DNA from: Aquanectria penicillioides | Lineage: Eukaryota; Ascomycota; Sordariomycetes; Hypocreales; Nectriaceae | DNA length: 64,000 nt | Assembly (NCBI GenBank): GCA_003415625.1 | Contig: PYIU01000002.1 | Coordinates: 4,712,001 to 4,776,000, forward strand | Reading direction: 5' to 3' | Part shown: positions 11,794-23,237 of the stretch, one piece after another | Numbering within the stretch: the first letter of the stretch is position 1 | Layout of the letters: the number at the start of each line of letters is the position of its first letter | Notes under the pieces: model-generated | The model's input: only the letters and a program-made list of their open reading frames with translations | Told to the model about the DNA's origin: nothing | Database searches by the model: none | Translations under genes and position numbers: made by a program

Positions 11794-13063
11794 TTTGGCT
11801 ATGGGTGGGAGGGGGACGAGGCTACTAATTTGCGATTTGCGCCAGCGGCAAGAGGGGGAGGAGAGAAGCGACAAGAAGGGTGTCGCAAAAAGACGCGATT
11901 GAAGTCGCGAAAGATGATTCGAGTGGAGGAGTTCAGGAGCCTGTCCGAGGGGGCTTGAGGTGGTGAAGGCTGACGGGTGGGAGGAAAAAAGAAGTGAAGA
12001 AGGTGAGGAGGAGAAGATGGTTGGAGAAGTGGTGCTGCAGGAGGATAGAGGAACAAGCCAGGGTAGGTCCGACGGCAGCCGGTACCTTCCACTTTGGTGG
12101 TAGGCTGGGGAAGGCAAGTCCTCCAAAGCTAGGTACGTACCTGCTAATGTGGGGATTGTGAGTGGCTGCTAAGCCCAATTCGGCCCCACTCAAGGCGGGC
12201 GAGGTAAAATTGGGCTGCCCCAGACCAACGCCGGACTGATGCGGCAGGGCTTCTAGAAGCTTGCAGATGGCGCGATGCAGAAGAAAAAAAAGGAGGCAGG
12301 GACCCAAGGGTTCACGTAGAGGCACAAAAAGGAAAATACGTAATCTGGACTTGATAAACATCAGTATCAGTATCAGTACGGTATCTCGGCCACATGCCAC
12401 GAACCGTTTAACGGCCAATAGACTAATTGGTCAGTGCTTTATTCTCTTATCTTGGTTGAGGCGATTAATGTGTGGCCTGTCTGTACGGAGTACCCGCTGC
12501 GATAACCCAATTGAACCGCGTGTAAGCAGAGCCCCGGTTCAGCCGCCCCGGTTCAGTCACTGGCCACGACTCCTTTCTGGCTGTCTCACGTACCACCACG
12601 AAAGCGGCGCTGCTGCCTTCGCAAGCAAAGCACTGCCGCAGCTGGGGGGGGGGGGGGGGATGTGCTTTCTGATTCATCCTCATAAATGAATGTTTTGGAT
12701 GCATCGAGCTGTCTTTGTACATTGCTTGGCCCCCATATTGGGTCGTTTCCAGCCCGCCGCAAACTCCGTCCAGATCACCAATTGATGGTATTTGAAGCGT
12801 TGATTCACTATACAAGCGTCTTCCAATTGCTTAGTTCGGAGAGCTCCATGGCTTCTAATTTCGTGTTATGTCTGATTCTCCTCAATTGCCTGTTTGACTA
12901 GCTGTGTCTTGCTCATGTCTCCGGGATTGTGTGTGTGCTATCACTTGTGGGCGGAATGACAAATATACATTAGTTTTCTTGGGTATCTCAATTACGGTTG
13001 AACTGTCATGAAGGATCCCAAAGTCCTTTGCAAACCGAAACTCCGCCCTTCACTCCATCATCG
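11794..13063. other. Intergenic, Shr3 promoter and REV1 3' flank
   Basis: 1.27 kb with no supportable gene. Contains GGTACGTACC at 12134-12143, a (TCAGTA)-like repeat at about 12360-12375, and a G16 run at 12644-12659. Confidence 0.6.
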
Positions 13064-16000
13064 TTACAGATTCAACGGCGCCATACCTCGTTGCTTGACC
13101 GCAGCTTGGACAGCCGCTTTCACACTCCCAACTGCCCTCCTCCATGACTGTAGTCCCCTCCCATTTCGTCCATCTTGTTCTACTAGCAGATCCAACCACC
13201 TGACTAGTTTCGTAGCCTTCTCCAAGTCTCGCTCCTCCTGTACAACCCGTGCCAAGAATTTCTCCAAAACTTCCACGTCCCCACGATGCGGCCCGTCTCT
13301 TTGCGTTTCGGCATGCCAAGCGTCCAACATGTCTTTGATCTCCTGTGTTGAATTTACGCCCGAACTGGAAAATGAAACTTTGGGTGGCGGAGGAGCAAAC
13401 TGGATTTTACGCTGTCCACCTGCCAGAATATTATCTGGGTCGGGAGTGTGATGTTTACGAGCAGGCGCATCGAGCCCTGACCTCTGGGCTAGCCGGCGCC
13501 GCCGGTGATCTGCGATGACCTCCCTTCGAACATCTTCCGGGAGTTCAGAGAGAAACTCGGGATCGAGTTCCTCGAGGTCATCAATGCTCTCGTTACCCTC
13601 CTTCGAAGCCCGAAAGTTGGTTTGCAAGAGGCCAGCCTGAGCATCCTTCTGGCGCTGACCTTTCCCAAGCAAGTTTCGCATGCCACCTCGCTTCGTGGGC
13701 GTTGTTGGCTTCTTTGGTTGGGCGAACCTATCTTTTCGTGGTGAAGAATGCGGCGTTGTTTGGGCCGGTTTCCGACCGTACGTTGCTAAAACCTCGGCCT
13801 TCATATCATCGGGTAGTGCGTTGAACACTTCTGGATCAACCTGAGATGGTAAAACGTCCGGCATTGGGCTTTCTGATCTCGACTTAGGCGCAGGGCTATC
13901 ACCTCTAACTCCGGTTACCTTGGGTTTCTGGGCCATCAGTTTGCTCCGGATGTCGCTGGGCAGCTCCGCTAGGACGGCCGGGTCAGCATTGCTCGGGATA
14001 ATGAATTGAGTTCCTGACACATTCAGTGGTGTCTTGGCCTTGATGTCGTCGTTATTGGCCCTGGATAATGCTAGGGCAGGGTGGATTTTGGGCTTCCGTG
14101 GTGTTATAGGATCATCTGCGATTGGGTCTTGATGAATTTCTCGGCCCGGTGTCCCTCGAGACGTATCTCGGGTATCTATTTCATCAATCTGCTCCGATTT
14201 TGGAGCGACCCTTCCAGGCGATGGCTTGGTAAAGGTGGGGAATGCGAGCTTCCTCTGGCTTCCCTCCATGGCTGGATTACTTGTCTTGATAGGTTCAAGC
14301 TTTGTCATTTGAACTCCTAAGCCACGGAGATCTCCAGGGCCAAATTTGAATGACCGAAGGATTGACACTGCTTCTTTGCCAATCATTTGGAAATCGTGAG
14401 TGGCAACCCCAAATGTCGCGCTCTTGTTAAAGGTGTCGCATTTTCCATGACCGAGGTGTTTTGCCGGGTCGAGCGGCGCATCCATAGATCTTCTCATAAT
14501 CTTCATGGTGAGCTGTTTCCCCTTAACTTGTTCATTAACAAGTCGATTCTCGAGTTCCTTGCAGAGATTGTAAACAAACTCCTCGGCCTCGGGTTGGCTG
14601 ATGAACCGAATACCCCAATTCACTTCAGCTGAAACGGATTTTCGTGGTGGCTGCTCACCAACTTCAGTCCGATCGATGCCGCGGGCATAGTCTCGAAGCC
14701 TTTCGCTTGTCTTGGGGCCCAGGGCGGATGTTAACCGTTCCTTGGAAATGTCCCGAATGTCCTTGACAAAAGAAACGCCAATCTCCTCAAGCTTGCCACT
14801 TATACTGCGCGCAACTCCTGGAAGCTGTTCAACCTTTAGCTCTCCTATCATTTCCAAAACCTCTTCTGGCTTGAGTTGATATTGCCCAGCTGGCTTTGCT
14901 TTTCTCAGGGCAACCTTGGCTTGCAATATGTTTGCGCCAATTCCAACCGATACTTCGCACCCCGTCTTTGACTTGATTGTTTCACGAAGAGCTTTTGCAA
15001 TGTCATTCGCCATCTCCTGTTCTCGGCCAATGCTCGCGTCATCTACACCAGTACCCTGAGAGCCAGCTGCGGTAAGCACCATGAATGATACATCAACCAA
15101 TGCCTCATCAACGCTAACACTTTGAACCAAGCCACCAATGTCCAAAATAGATTCGTAAAATAGACGACTGGCTTCCTCGTAGGCTGGAAAGTCATATGGC
15201 AAAACTTTAACGTCGGGACACAACTCTAGAGCTCGTTTCATCCACATCCCATTCTTGATACCGAACTCCCTGGCTGGATAGTTGCAACTCGCAATTTCAG
15301 ACCCTGATCCGATGCTATGCGCAACAACAGCAGGTTTATCCACGTATTCTGGGTGACGTTTCAAGGAGACGGCACAAAAGAAACTGTCAAAATCCACATG
15401 GAGAACGTATCGTCTCGATCCAGGTCGCCGCTTTGTTTTCTGTTCACTAGGTCCTTTCTCTGCTGCCAGTCGTTGCATCTTGGATTTTAGTTCCGATTTC
15501 CATGTTGAAAGATGATGTAACCGACTTTCCGAATAAAACTGTTTTAAAAAGTCGGGATTGGCCGTTGATGATTTTCTTAGGCGAGGATCTGACAGAAGCC
15601 ATGCATTGTGTTCTTCGGAGGTCATGGTTTTCGTAACTTCTGAGGGCTTCTGGGGTTCGGCTTGGCCAAACTGACTATCGGACCGGTAGTCAGTTGATCC
15701 TTGGCCTGTTGAATCACTTGCCAAGCGGTTATTAGGTGTTTGAAGTGCCTGAAATGAAGAGCCTTCGTTCTCTTTTGTAGTGGAGTTAGTCGAATCCTGA
15801 GGCAGTGATCTGACCGGAGTTTGTGCCTTTTCGACAAGCTGGCTCAGAGACTGGCTTGGGAGAGCCGTGCTCTTCAGCTGGCTTGTGTAAAAGCTATTGT
15901 CCGTCTGTTCTCGGTATCCTTGTTTTGGCTCGGGGACAGATTGTGCCAACCCTTTCCCACCATCAAACTTTAGCACTTTTTGTCGTGGTCCTTCATCGAG

Positions 16001-16497
16001 GACTCGATAATCTGCCCATGGAAGCAGCTTCCCGGCATTCACCGAGTCCATGATCCAAGCAGGTTTGACAATTCGATACCGGCTGAAGTCGACCGACTTT
16101 TTAGGTGGTAACGTGGAAGCAATGATGTGTGTTGCCATCGTCTTGGAGTCCAGATATTGGAGAAATCCGCCTCCATGTTGCACGATTTCACGGTGTAGTC
16201 TGGGCGATTGTGAGAACATAGGGCATGAAGGTCAAAGAGGGCGAGAACTTACATGTGCAGAGGGGGTTGGGTATAACCAGTGACATGAGCCACGATTCCT
16301 TTGAATATTCGAGGCTTGTCTGACGAAGCACGGGTCTCTGCGTCAAGGTTTTGAAGCTTGATCTTTTTTCGTCTGAAGTAGTCGCCAAACCCGTTGAACT
16401 CGCTGCCTTCATATTCTTCCCCTTTTTCATCATCAAAAGTATGGGTTTCAATGCGTTTCCTCACTTGGGAGGAGTTCTTATCTAGAACACTTCCCAT
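13064..16497 (-). CDS. rev1: REV1, Y-family translesion DNA polymerase (deoxycytidyl transferase)
   Basis: REV1 inserts dCMP opposite abasic sites and scaffolds pol zeta at stalled forks. Exons 16497-16253 and 16199-13064 with a 53 bp intron (GTAAGT...CCAG) give 1126 residues. Order of parts: N-terminal BRCT at about 62-150 (KPRIFKGIVAHVTGY; QPPLHILHREIVQHGG spans the splice), a linker, then the Y-family palm and fingers with metal ligands D351 in HVDFDSFF and D446-E447 in SVSVDEALVDVSF. A little-finger domain follows, then three ubiquitin-binding motifs (DPAVLAELPSDI, DPEVFNALPDDM, DPEFLSELPEDV). The C-terminal REV1 interaction domain is at about 1010-1110 (IKDMLDAWHAETQ). The frame is intact throughout. 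It is divergent from the RED gene. Confidence 0.96.
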
Positions 16498-16922
16498 CCT
16501 GTAGTTGATATGGCAGTTGACCGCAGTGAAGATGAATGGTTACGATTCACGGATGAGGTGCTGGTCAATACGTCGCGAAGCGCGACAGAGCTCCTAAGCG
16601 TAGTAGCGTGCCGCAGCTTCAAGAATAAGTGCTGTAGACCTGAATCTCGCAGGGAAACAGAATCTCCATACTGGTTTCATCAATAACCAACGGGAATTTT
16701 TTTTGTGTTGTTGTTTCTCTGGTCGTGGTCTGGAACTGACGGAGGCGCCGGTCATGTCTACCGCGTAAAGTGGAGCGCGCCTTTCACACGTCAGCTCGTG
16801 ACCTAAAGTGATATGCGCCACACTCACCAGCCTCAGCTCGCAAGGCTGATGTTTGATTTCGTCGCGATAGAAACAAGTACCGTCATTGTTAAACTACCTC
16901 ACTATCAGCCACCACCGCTAGG
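16498..16922. promoter_or_regulatory. Shared divergent promoter, REV1 / RED
   Basis: Only 425 bp separate the two starts, so both promoters must lie here. Visible features are a T9 run at about 16696-16704 and no obvious TATA box. No MCB motif is present. Confidence 0.5.
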
Positions 16923-18610
16923 ATGAATAACTCGCAATTTCGCAAGCTCGTGCTTGCAGAATCATCAGATAAAGCTACTAGCAAAGATGGTGCACCATCA
17001 AAGACCCCTGCTCCAGTTCAGGGAAGCGCGCTAGGTTCGCGACAACGGGCGAACATCCCCATGACACCGTTGGTATTCCCCATGACAGGTTCTACAATAA
17101 GCACTAACCCTCTCTTTGTAGGCGCTCCGTCGGAGGTGCCCAGGCCGACTTTGCGCGACAGCTGGCAGAGCGAAATAATGCGATTCGACCTCAAAAAAAG
17201 TTCAAGTCTTTCGATCCCAAGGGCGTCAAGTTGGCTTCAGGATATGTCGACCGAGCCAAGGATCGCGAGGACGATACGGAGGATGAGCGTGCACAAAAGC
17301 TCAAGGAACTAGAAGAGGCGCTGAAAAACGAAGAAATCGACGAAGAGACGTTTGAGAAACGCCGGTTCGAAATTGCAGGCGGAGACCTGGGCAGCACACA
17401 CCTTGTCAAGGGGCTTGATTTCAAGCTTTTGGCCAGGATTAAGCGAGGAGACGACATTTACGGAGGACCAAAAGAAGATACGGATGCTGAGAAGGACGAG
17501 GAACCGCAGGTCGACGTTGATGATGAGCTCGACCAACTTGAAGGACAAGAAGTGCAATCTATTGTGAAGGAGAGGGAAAAGAAGAAGGGCCAGCTATCTA
17601 CAGTTTCTTTAGCTCCAGGAAAGAAGAGGACGAGAGATCAGATTCTGGCGGAACTTAAGGCTTCGAGGGAAGCAGCCAAAGCGCAGCAGGAATCTGCGTT
17701 GGGAGACAGATTCAAGAAAATAGGAGCAAAGCAAATGCCAGGTTCACGAATCGAGCGCGACAGCAAGGGACGAGAGGTACTCATCATTGTGGATGAGGAC
17801 GGCCACGAGAAGAGGAAGGTGAGGAAAATCCAGCCAGGGTCGGATAAGGAAGACGAGGTCGCTCGGAGTGGCCTCCTGATGCCAGACAAAGATGCAAAAC
17901 CCCTGGGAATGGAGGTTCCCGAACAATACCAAAAGAAGGAAGAGCCTGAGGAGGATGAAGATGTGGACATCTTTGACGGAGTTGGCGACGACTACGACCC
18001 CTTGGCTGGTATGGATGGATCAGATTCTGATTCGGAAGGCGAAGGAAACGGCGACAGAAAGGATAAGAAGTCGGATGAAGGTGAAGAAGATGGCGCGTTG
18101 AAGGATGATTCAATGCCTCCGCCACCGAAACCCCAGGCCCCACCAGCACCACGCAACTACTTCAAGGATTCCAAGACAGGCCTCATATCGGAAGAGCAAA
18201 TGAAGGCGCCGTCGATGTCCGACCCTGCAATCATGGCCGCCATAAAGAGAGCTGCAGCCTTGAATCCAATCGCAAAGGAAAAGGATGGTGACAGTGATGA
18301 TGATGACGAAGATGACGAAGACGACTCGACACAGAAGCAAGCCATGGAAGAGCGACGGAAGAAACTACTGCAAATGGCAGACCGGGATGCCGATGATCTC
18401 GATATGGGCTTCGGCACGAGCCGCTACGGTGATGAGGAAGACTTTGACGACAGCCGGGTCAAACTTTCCAACTGGGGTGACGGGGATGATGGTGAAGCCG
18501 GGTCGAGGGGCAGCAAGGCGAAGCGAAAGCGGGGGCCCAAAAAGCGCAAGGGCGATGCCAACAACGCAGCAGACGTTCTGCGGGTCATGGAACAGCGAAA
18601 GAAGTCATGA
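16923..18610 (+). CDS. RED/IK-type spliceosomal protein
   Basis: Homologue of RED (IK, SMU2), a component that joins the spliceosome with SMU1 before activation. Exons 16923-17068 and 17122-18610 give 544 residues. The 53 bp intron uses the unusual donor GTTGGT and the acceptor TGTAG. The splice joins NIPMTP to RSVGGAQADFARQLAERN. The RED N-terminal domain is clear: KKFKSFDPKGVKLASGYVDR, GGDLGSTHLVKGLDFKLLAR and a DDIYGG block. The middle has basic RIERDSKGREV, then long acidic runs and a C-terminal RKRGPKKRKG basic patch. The family normally carries such charged repeats. Confidence in the family is high. Confidence 0.9.
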
Positions 18611-19213
18611 GGCCACGATCTTGGAGTTGGGCTCGTGAAGGAGGGAGCCTGTGTAATAGTGGTTTTGGACGGTGAGCATGTGAGCGTCCCGCCTAGGATC
18701 TCCGTCCTCAAGAGGAGGTACCAGCCTAGCAGGTTCTGGGCCAGCAAGCCTTATACCCCCTGCAATTGAATTGGAGATGATGTCTAATATTGCTTCAATA
18801 CGATGTGGAGGCCACTGATGGCGTCGCATCCCTCGCGAATGAAATGTTCATGGCATCTAAGCGCGACACGGCGTGGGATTACACGTCAAACTTGGCGCAT
18901 CCTTCGTCAGGTGTTTGTTAGTTGTTTTGTTGCCCGTAAGCGGGGTCCCCGTCATCAACAAGGGACCAGCAACCCCACCATGATTGACCTCCACATCAGT
19001 GGAACGCGGGAGGACGTAGTCAATGCAGTGAGCTTCTCTCCCTCTCCAATGAAACGCTGCGACTTTCACCTCTCGTCTAGACTCGTTCCAAGCTCGCATC
19101 GACATCATTCTTTCTTTTCCCTTTCCAGAGTGATTCCATAAACTGCTTTTTTTTTTTTAATCCACCAAGCCCTCCCGCAAGCCTCAATCCTTCACCCTAA
19201 GCCACTCGCAGCC
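18611..19213. other. Intergenic, RED 3' flank and nucleoside hydrolase promoter
   Basis: 603 bp. A T13 run at about 19146-19159 lies 55 bp before the nucleoside hydrolase ATG, with pyrimidine-rich sequence around it typical of fungal transcription start regions. No gene seen. Confidence 0.5.
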
Positions 19214-20663
19214 ATGTCGACTTCTCAAATCCCCGTCTGGCTGGACTGCGACCCGGGCCATGATGTATGTTCCAGACTCCTGCAAGCCATTTCCCGGACA
19301 AATCCAACCGTAACATCCCTCAAAAAGTGAGACCTCTCTCATGAGATGGATGTCTCATCCGGGACACGCCTTGCTTAATGATGGAATTCCCTCTTTTGCT
19401 ACTCCCAATTCCAATGCATCCAGATATCTCAAGCTCACATCGCATCTGCTTTAGGACGCCTTTGCTATCCTCTTGGCCGCCTACCATCCCAACATCAAGC
19501 TGCTAGGCATCTCCACTGTCTTTGGCAACGCATCTCTCGAGTACGTTCTTGGCTCTTATCTTTTGACTGTTAAAACCTCGCCACATCTAACATATCGCCT
19601 CGCAAAGGAACACCACCCACAATGCCGCTTCCCTCCTCACCGCCATCGGCAAGCACAAGGACATTCCTCTTCACGTCGGCCTCTCCAAGGCCCTCGAGCG
19701 CCCAGCTCTCCATGCCCCCGCAGACATTCATGGCGAGTCTGGTCTCGATGGCACCGATCTTCTCCCCAAGCCCCTTATCTCCCCGTCCAAGGTTGGCGGC
19801 GTCGAAGCCATGGCTGAGGCTATCCGTGCTCAAGAGCCTGGCACCGCTTGGATTGTCGCCACGGGTGCCTTGACTAATGTCGGCGCTCTCTTCCGCACCT
19901 ACCCTGAGCTCATTCCTCACATCAAGGGCCTGAGCCTAATGGGAGGCTCATTTGGCGACAACTTCTCGGATGCGCCGCTAGGCATGGTTGATGGGCATGC
20001 CAGAATTGGCAACTACACACCGTGGGCAGAGTTCAATATTCTCGTTGACCCGGAAGCTGCGGCTACCGTCTTCCATAACAAGGAGATTGCTTCCAAGACT
20101 ACCGTTGTCCCTCTGGACCTTAGCCACCAGGTATTGGCGACACCCGAAGTGAGAGAGATGCTTCTCTACGGTCCCGACAGTGAAAAGACGGGCCCTGGAA
20201 AGACAACCTTGAGGACGATGCTTGTTGAGCTTCTCTACTTCTTCGCTACCACCTACGCGTATGTTCCCACCAAAGAAACACTCTCTAATAATCTCCTTGA
20301 TCGTATTTGACAATTTCTTTTTAGTGACACGTTTGGAATTACTGCTGGTCCCCGCTCCACGACCCTCTGGCTGTCGCTGCCGTGCTCATTGGTACTGAAA
20401 ACGAGATCCCCTTCTTGGAGTGGGACGCACAGCGCAGCCAGGCCCCTGAACATCACGAGCGCTTCGAGGTAATTGTCCTCACCGAGGGCTCCTTTGAAGA
20501 GGCCAAGGCCGGTAAGCAGACAGGTCGAACCATTGCCAAGGCTCTGGCACCAGGTGAGCAGGGTGTGAGAATTCCTCGTGGGGTGGACATCCCCAAATTC
20601 TGGCAGGTCATTGAGGAGTGTATCGAGCGAGCCGATGAGACGAACAAGGCCCTCGAGAAATAG
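19214..20663 (+). CDS. Inosine/uridine-preferring nucleoside hydrolase (apparent 1-bp frameshift)
   Basis: Cleaves the N-glycosidic bond of nucleosides for base salvage, like yeast Urh1. Four exons: 19214-19264, 19455-19540, 19608-20258 and 20325-20663, all with GT-AG junctions. The calcium-binding catalytic motif DCDPGHDDAF (residues 11-20) is created by the first splice. Other family blocks are LGISTVFGNASLENTT, ADIHGESGLDGTDLLP, TNVGALFRTYPELIP and LMGGSFG. In exon 4 the frame ATTYADTFGITAGP must shift to PLHDPLAVAAVLIGTE. One added base in the C4 run 20350-20353 gives 375 residues, the usual size. Substrate choice between uridine and inosine cannot be fixed from sequence. Confidence 0.88.
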
Positions 20664-20783
20664 TGAAGTAAAAGACAAAGGGACAAACAGAAAACACAGA
20701 GTGTTTGAATCACGCGAGCACTGCGCTCTTGGGCCATGATAGACTTGTGTGGCGATTGCTGTATTAGAATTTTGATTTTTGGT

Positions 20784-21908
20784 CTATAGTTCATCCCTGA
20801 TGGCAATTTCCGTTCCCATATTAAAGTTGAGCATGAAGTTCATGCTCTGTTCATAAGTCCATAGTGTCACAGCGCTCGCCGGCGCAGCCTTGATGAGGCT
20901 AATTGGGAGGCCCTTGTACAGACCCCGTATGCCTTCTGTGAGTAGAATCGCTCGAATGGCTCCCCGCGCCGTCGAATACTCCGGAATATTGTTGTATGCA
21001 TACTTGCTTAAGGAAGGGCCTTGGACCTGGATGCGTTTTCGCACGAGGTCAAGGGGAAACACGACTGTTTTTGAGAAGATGCTGGCGAGCATGCCCGCAG
21101 TGGCATCGCCGCTGCCCCAAGGCATGTGAAAGCCATCTAAGGACACCCGAAGTGATTCATAACTGACAAAGAAAAGACCCATAAAGGGCACGATTTGGCC
21201 CAGGCCAGGACCAATGCCGCGGAAGAAACCTCTCCAACCCTCATCGCGCTTGATGTCCCAAATCGCGCCCGGAAAGATGAGTAGATACGGTGGCGGCCCT
21301 GGGCAGCGAAACGAGTACGTAAAAGATCCAGCGGGTATGTGAGGCCCGTGGCAGCGGCACCAGAGGTGGCCCCCGCGATGAAGCTTTCTGCAGAGTCTGG
21401 GAGGCGGTTTTCGAAAGACTTTTGTAGGAAGAGCGTGGTGGTGCGGTAGGTTGTGAATTGGATGGCAGCATAGCAGACATACATCAGCTCGGCAGGGACA
21501 TTGCCTTTCCAAAGCGCCGTGACGCCTTCATGCTTGATGATGTGGCTGAGAGTCGAGATGGTCCCGCGGTAGGCGGGGCCTGGCGGAGGGAGAGCAGGGG
21601 ATCGGAAAGGGAGTGTGGTTGGAGCTGGAGACGGATCTTGACAACATCCAGCGGCGCAACGATGAAGCTGTATCGAGAGAAGCATGTTAGTGTTTTGACT
21701 TATCGTGGCGGATCAATGACAGGAATGAGATTTTTTTTTTTTGGGAGGTGCATACCGGGAAACGAGGCCCGCCGTAGCGCCAGCCGTCACGACCTGAAGC
21801 CTAGAACCCTATATTCACAAAGTGTCAACCTGCTGCTGCATCAAGAATGTGACAGAATGGTGGACGACAAACCTCATCTTTGAGGCGAGGGCCGTCTCTG
21901 TGTGACAT
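20784..21908 (-). CDS. Mitochondrial thiamine pyrophosphate carrier-like protein (two apparent 1-bp frameshifts)
   Basis: Mitochondrial carrier most like yeast Tpc1, which imports thiamine pyrophosphate for matrix dehydrogenases. Exons 21908-21873 ([12 protein letters not shown]), 21808-21756 and 21667-20784. Carrier signatures are [28 protein letters not shown] and [14 protein letters not shown], with [17 protein letters not shown] and [15 protein letters not shown] after repeats one and two. The frame breaks twice: between SLRQA and [10 protein letters not shown] (G4 run 21575-21578), and between RHRIYSSF and [10 protein letters not shown] (C3 run 21268-21270). One added base at each yields 324 residues, normal for the family. 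It ends 120 bp from the convergent nucleoside hydrolase. Confidence 0.85.
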
Positions 21909-22839
21909 GCATGCGGCCTGGTCCTGACGGACCGTGGCGCGAAATCCGCAAGTCAAGCTGCAAGCCTTATGGGTCTGATACGGCGCAAAGGCTATCGCAA
22001 CTAGAATTCAATGGTGGATTAGGTGTTGGATGAGGCGGCGTCAACCGGAGAAGAGAGGGAAAAAAAGTGACGCTGCTGACGAGCGCCGAGATGCGGCGGC
22101 GGAGGAGGAGGATGAGACGGAGACGACAAGATCTCGGAGGACTAGTACCGAGAGGTGAGGCGAGGGTATTGGCAAGGGTCGCAGAGCGGGTTGTCGGGTG
22201 AATAGATAGGAATGCGACGAATGCAGAATACTCCGGGTCACGTAGGAAACGAAATCAAATAGAAAAGGCACGATGGATGTCTCGGGATAGTGATGATGGT
22301 GTCTTGAGGAGGCGATGTTGACGTTGACGTCGCTGGCGTTGGGGGAGCACGGGAACCGTCAGGACTTGCGGAGTGGCCAAAAAGGGCCAAGGGTCACTCG
22401 CGCAAAAGTTTTGGAGGCCGACAGGATCTGTGACGCCATGGCGGGCAGGGGATAGGGACGGGTTTAGGCGGTTGGTGGCGGCGATTCAAGGCCGACAGGC
22501 CGGAGGTACAATACCCCGAAAAGATTTTTTGGCTGATAAGAATTGCTTGATTGGGGGGTTGAGAGTTGAGATGAAATTAGTGAGAAGTGGTTGGGGCAGC
22601 ATCGTGAAGTCAACGGTTGGTTTGGCTTGGTGGTGTCCTGCGCGTGCGGCTTGATAAATGGCTCTTCGGGGATTTGAAGACCGAGGTTGACACAGTCATG
22701 TCTCGCCCTGGCTCAGCCATGGCCACACGGCTTTCCAAGATGGCGACATACAGCAGATCTACGGGAGAACGGGAGGACTGGGATCTGGACTTTCTAGTCG
22801 GACCACCTCGTGGGTTAGGTTTTCTTGGGGTTTCTTTTT

Positions 22840-23237
22840 GACGCCGAAACACGCACACACAAAAAGGGAAATGCACACACGATTAAACCGCATTAGGATA
22901 GACGACCCACCTTTCTCAACAATCGCCCTTCCCTCTCGGCCAATAACTTACCACTGTACGTATGACTTAAGAAAGTACCAAATAATGCAATATTCAATGC
23001 ATAGAAGAGCACCAATATACTGCAATTGCTACAACTATACCTAGCCTTTATAATATCACTGCATTATAGATTTAGTTCCTAACGGTATTAGTTTTTCTTA
23101 ATATAGCTTCAATTAAAAGGAGTTTATAAGTGCAGTTTTTGTCAATGCGTTAGTATAAAGTGCGGGTGGATTTTTGTCCTAATGAGGTTTAAGTATATGT
23201 GCATTTCCCATTTTTGAGTGTGGGTGTTTCGAGCATC
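22840..23237. mobile_element. Non-autonomous MITE-like element with long terminal inverted repeats
   Basis: The left arm (about 22840-22911) and the reverse complement of the right arm (about 23162-23237) align over some 75 bp with few gaps. Shared blocks include CGAAACAC, GGGAAATGCACA, TTAAACC and CATTAGGA. The interior (22941-23160) is strikingly AT-rich and has no open frame of note. The identical 9 bp TTTCTTTTT flanks the element on both sides (22831-22839 and 23238-23246), a possible target-site duplication. Long inverted repeats plus a 9 bp duplication fit the Mutator-like group, but no transposase is present, so the assignment is inference. The T-rich flanks weaken the duplication as evidence. 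Confidence 0.7.

Noticed and set aside
22373..22841. Short frames upstream of the MITE as a possible transposase remnant
   Set aside because: They lie outside the inverted repeats and have no transposase motif.
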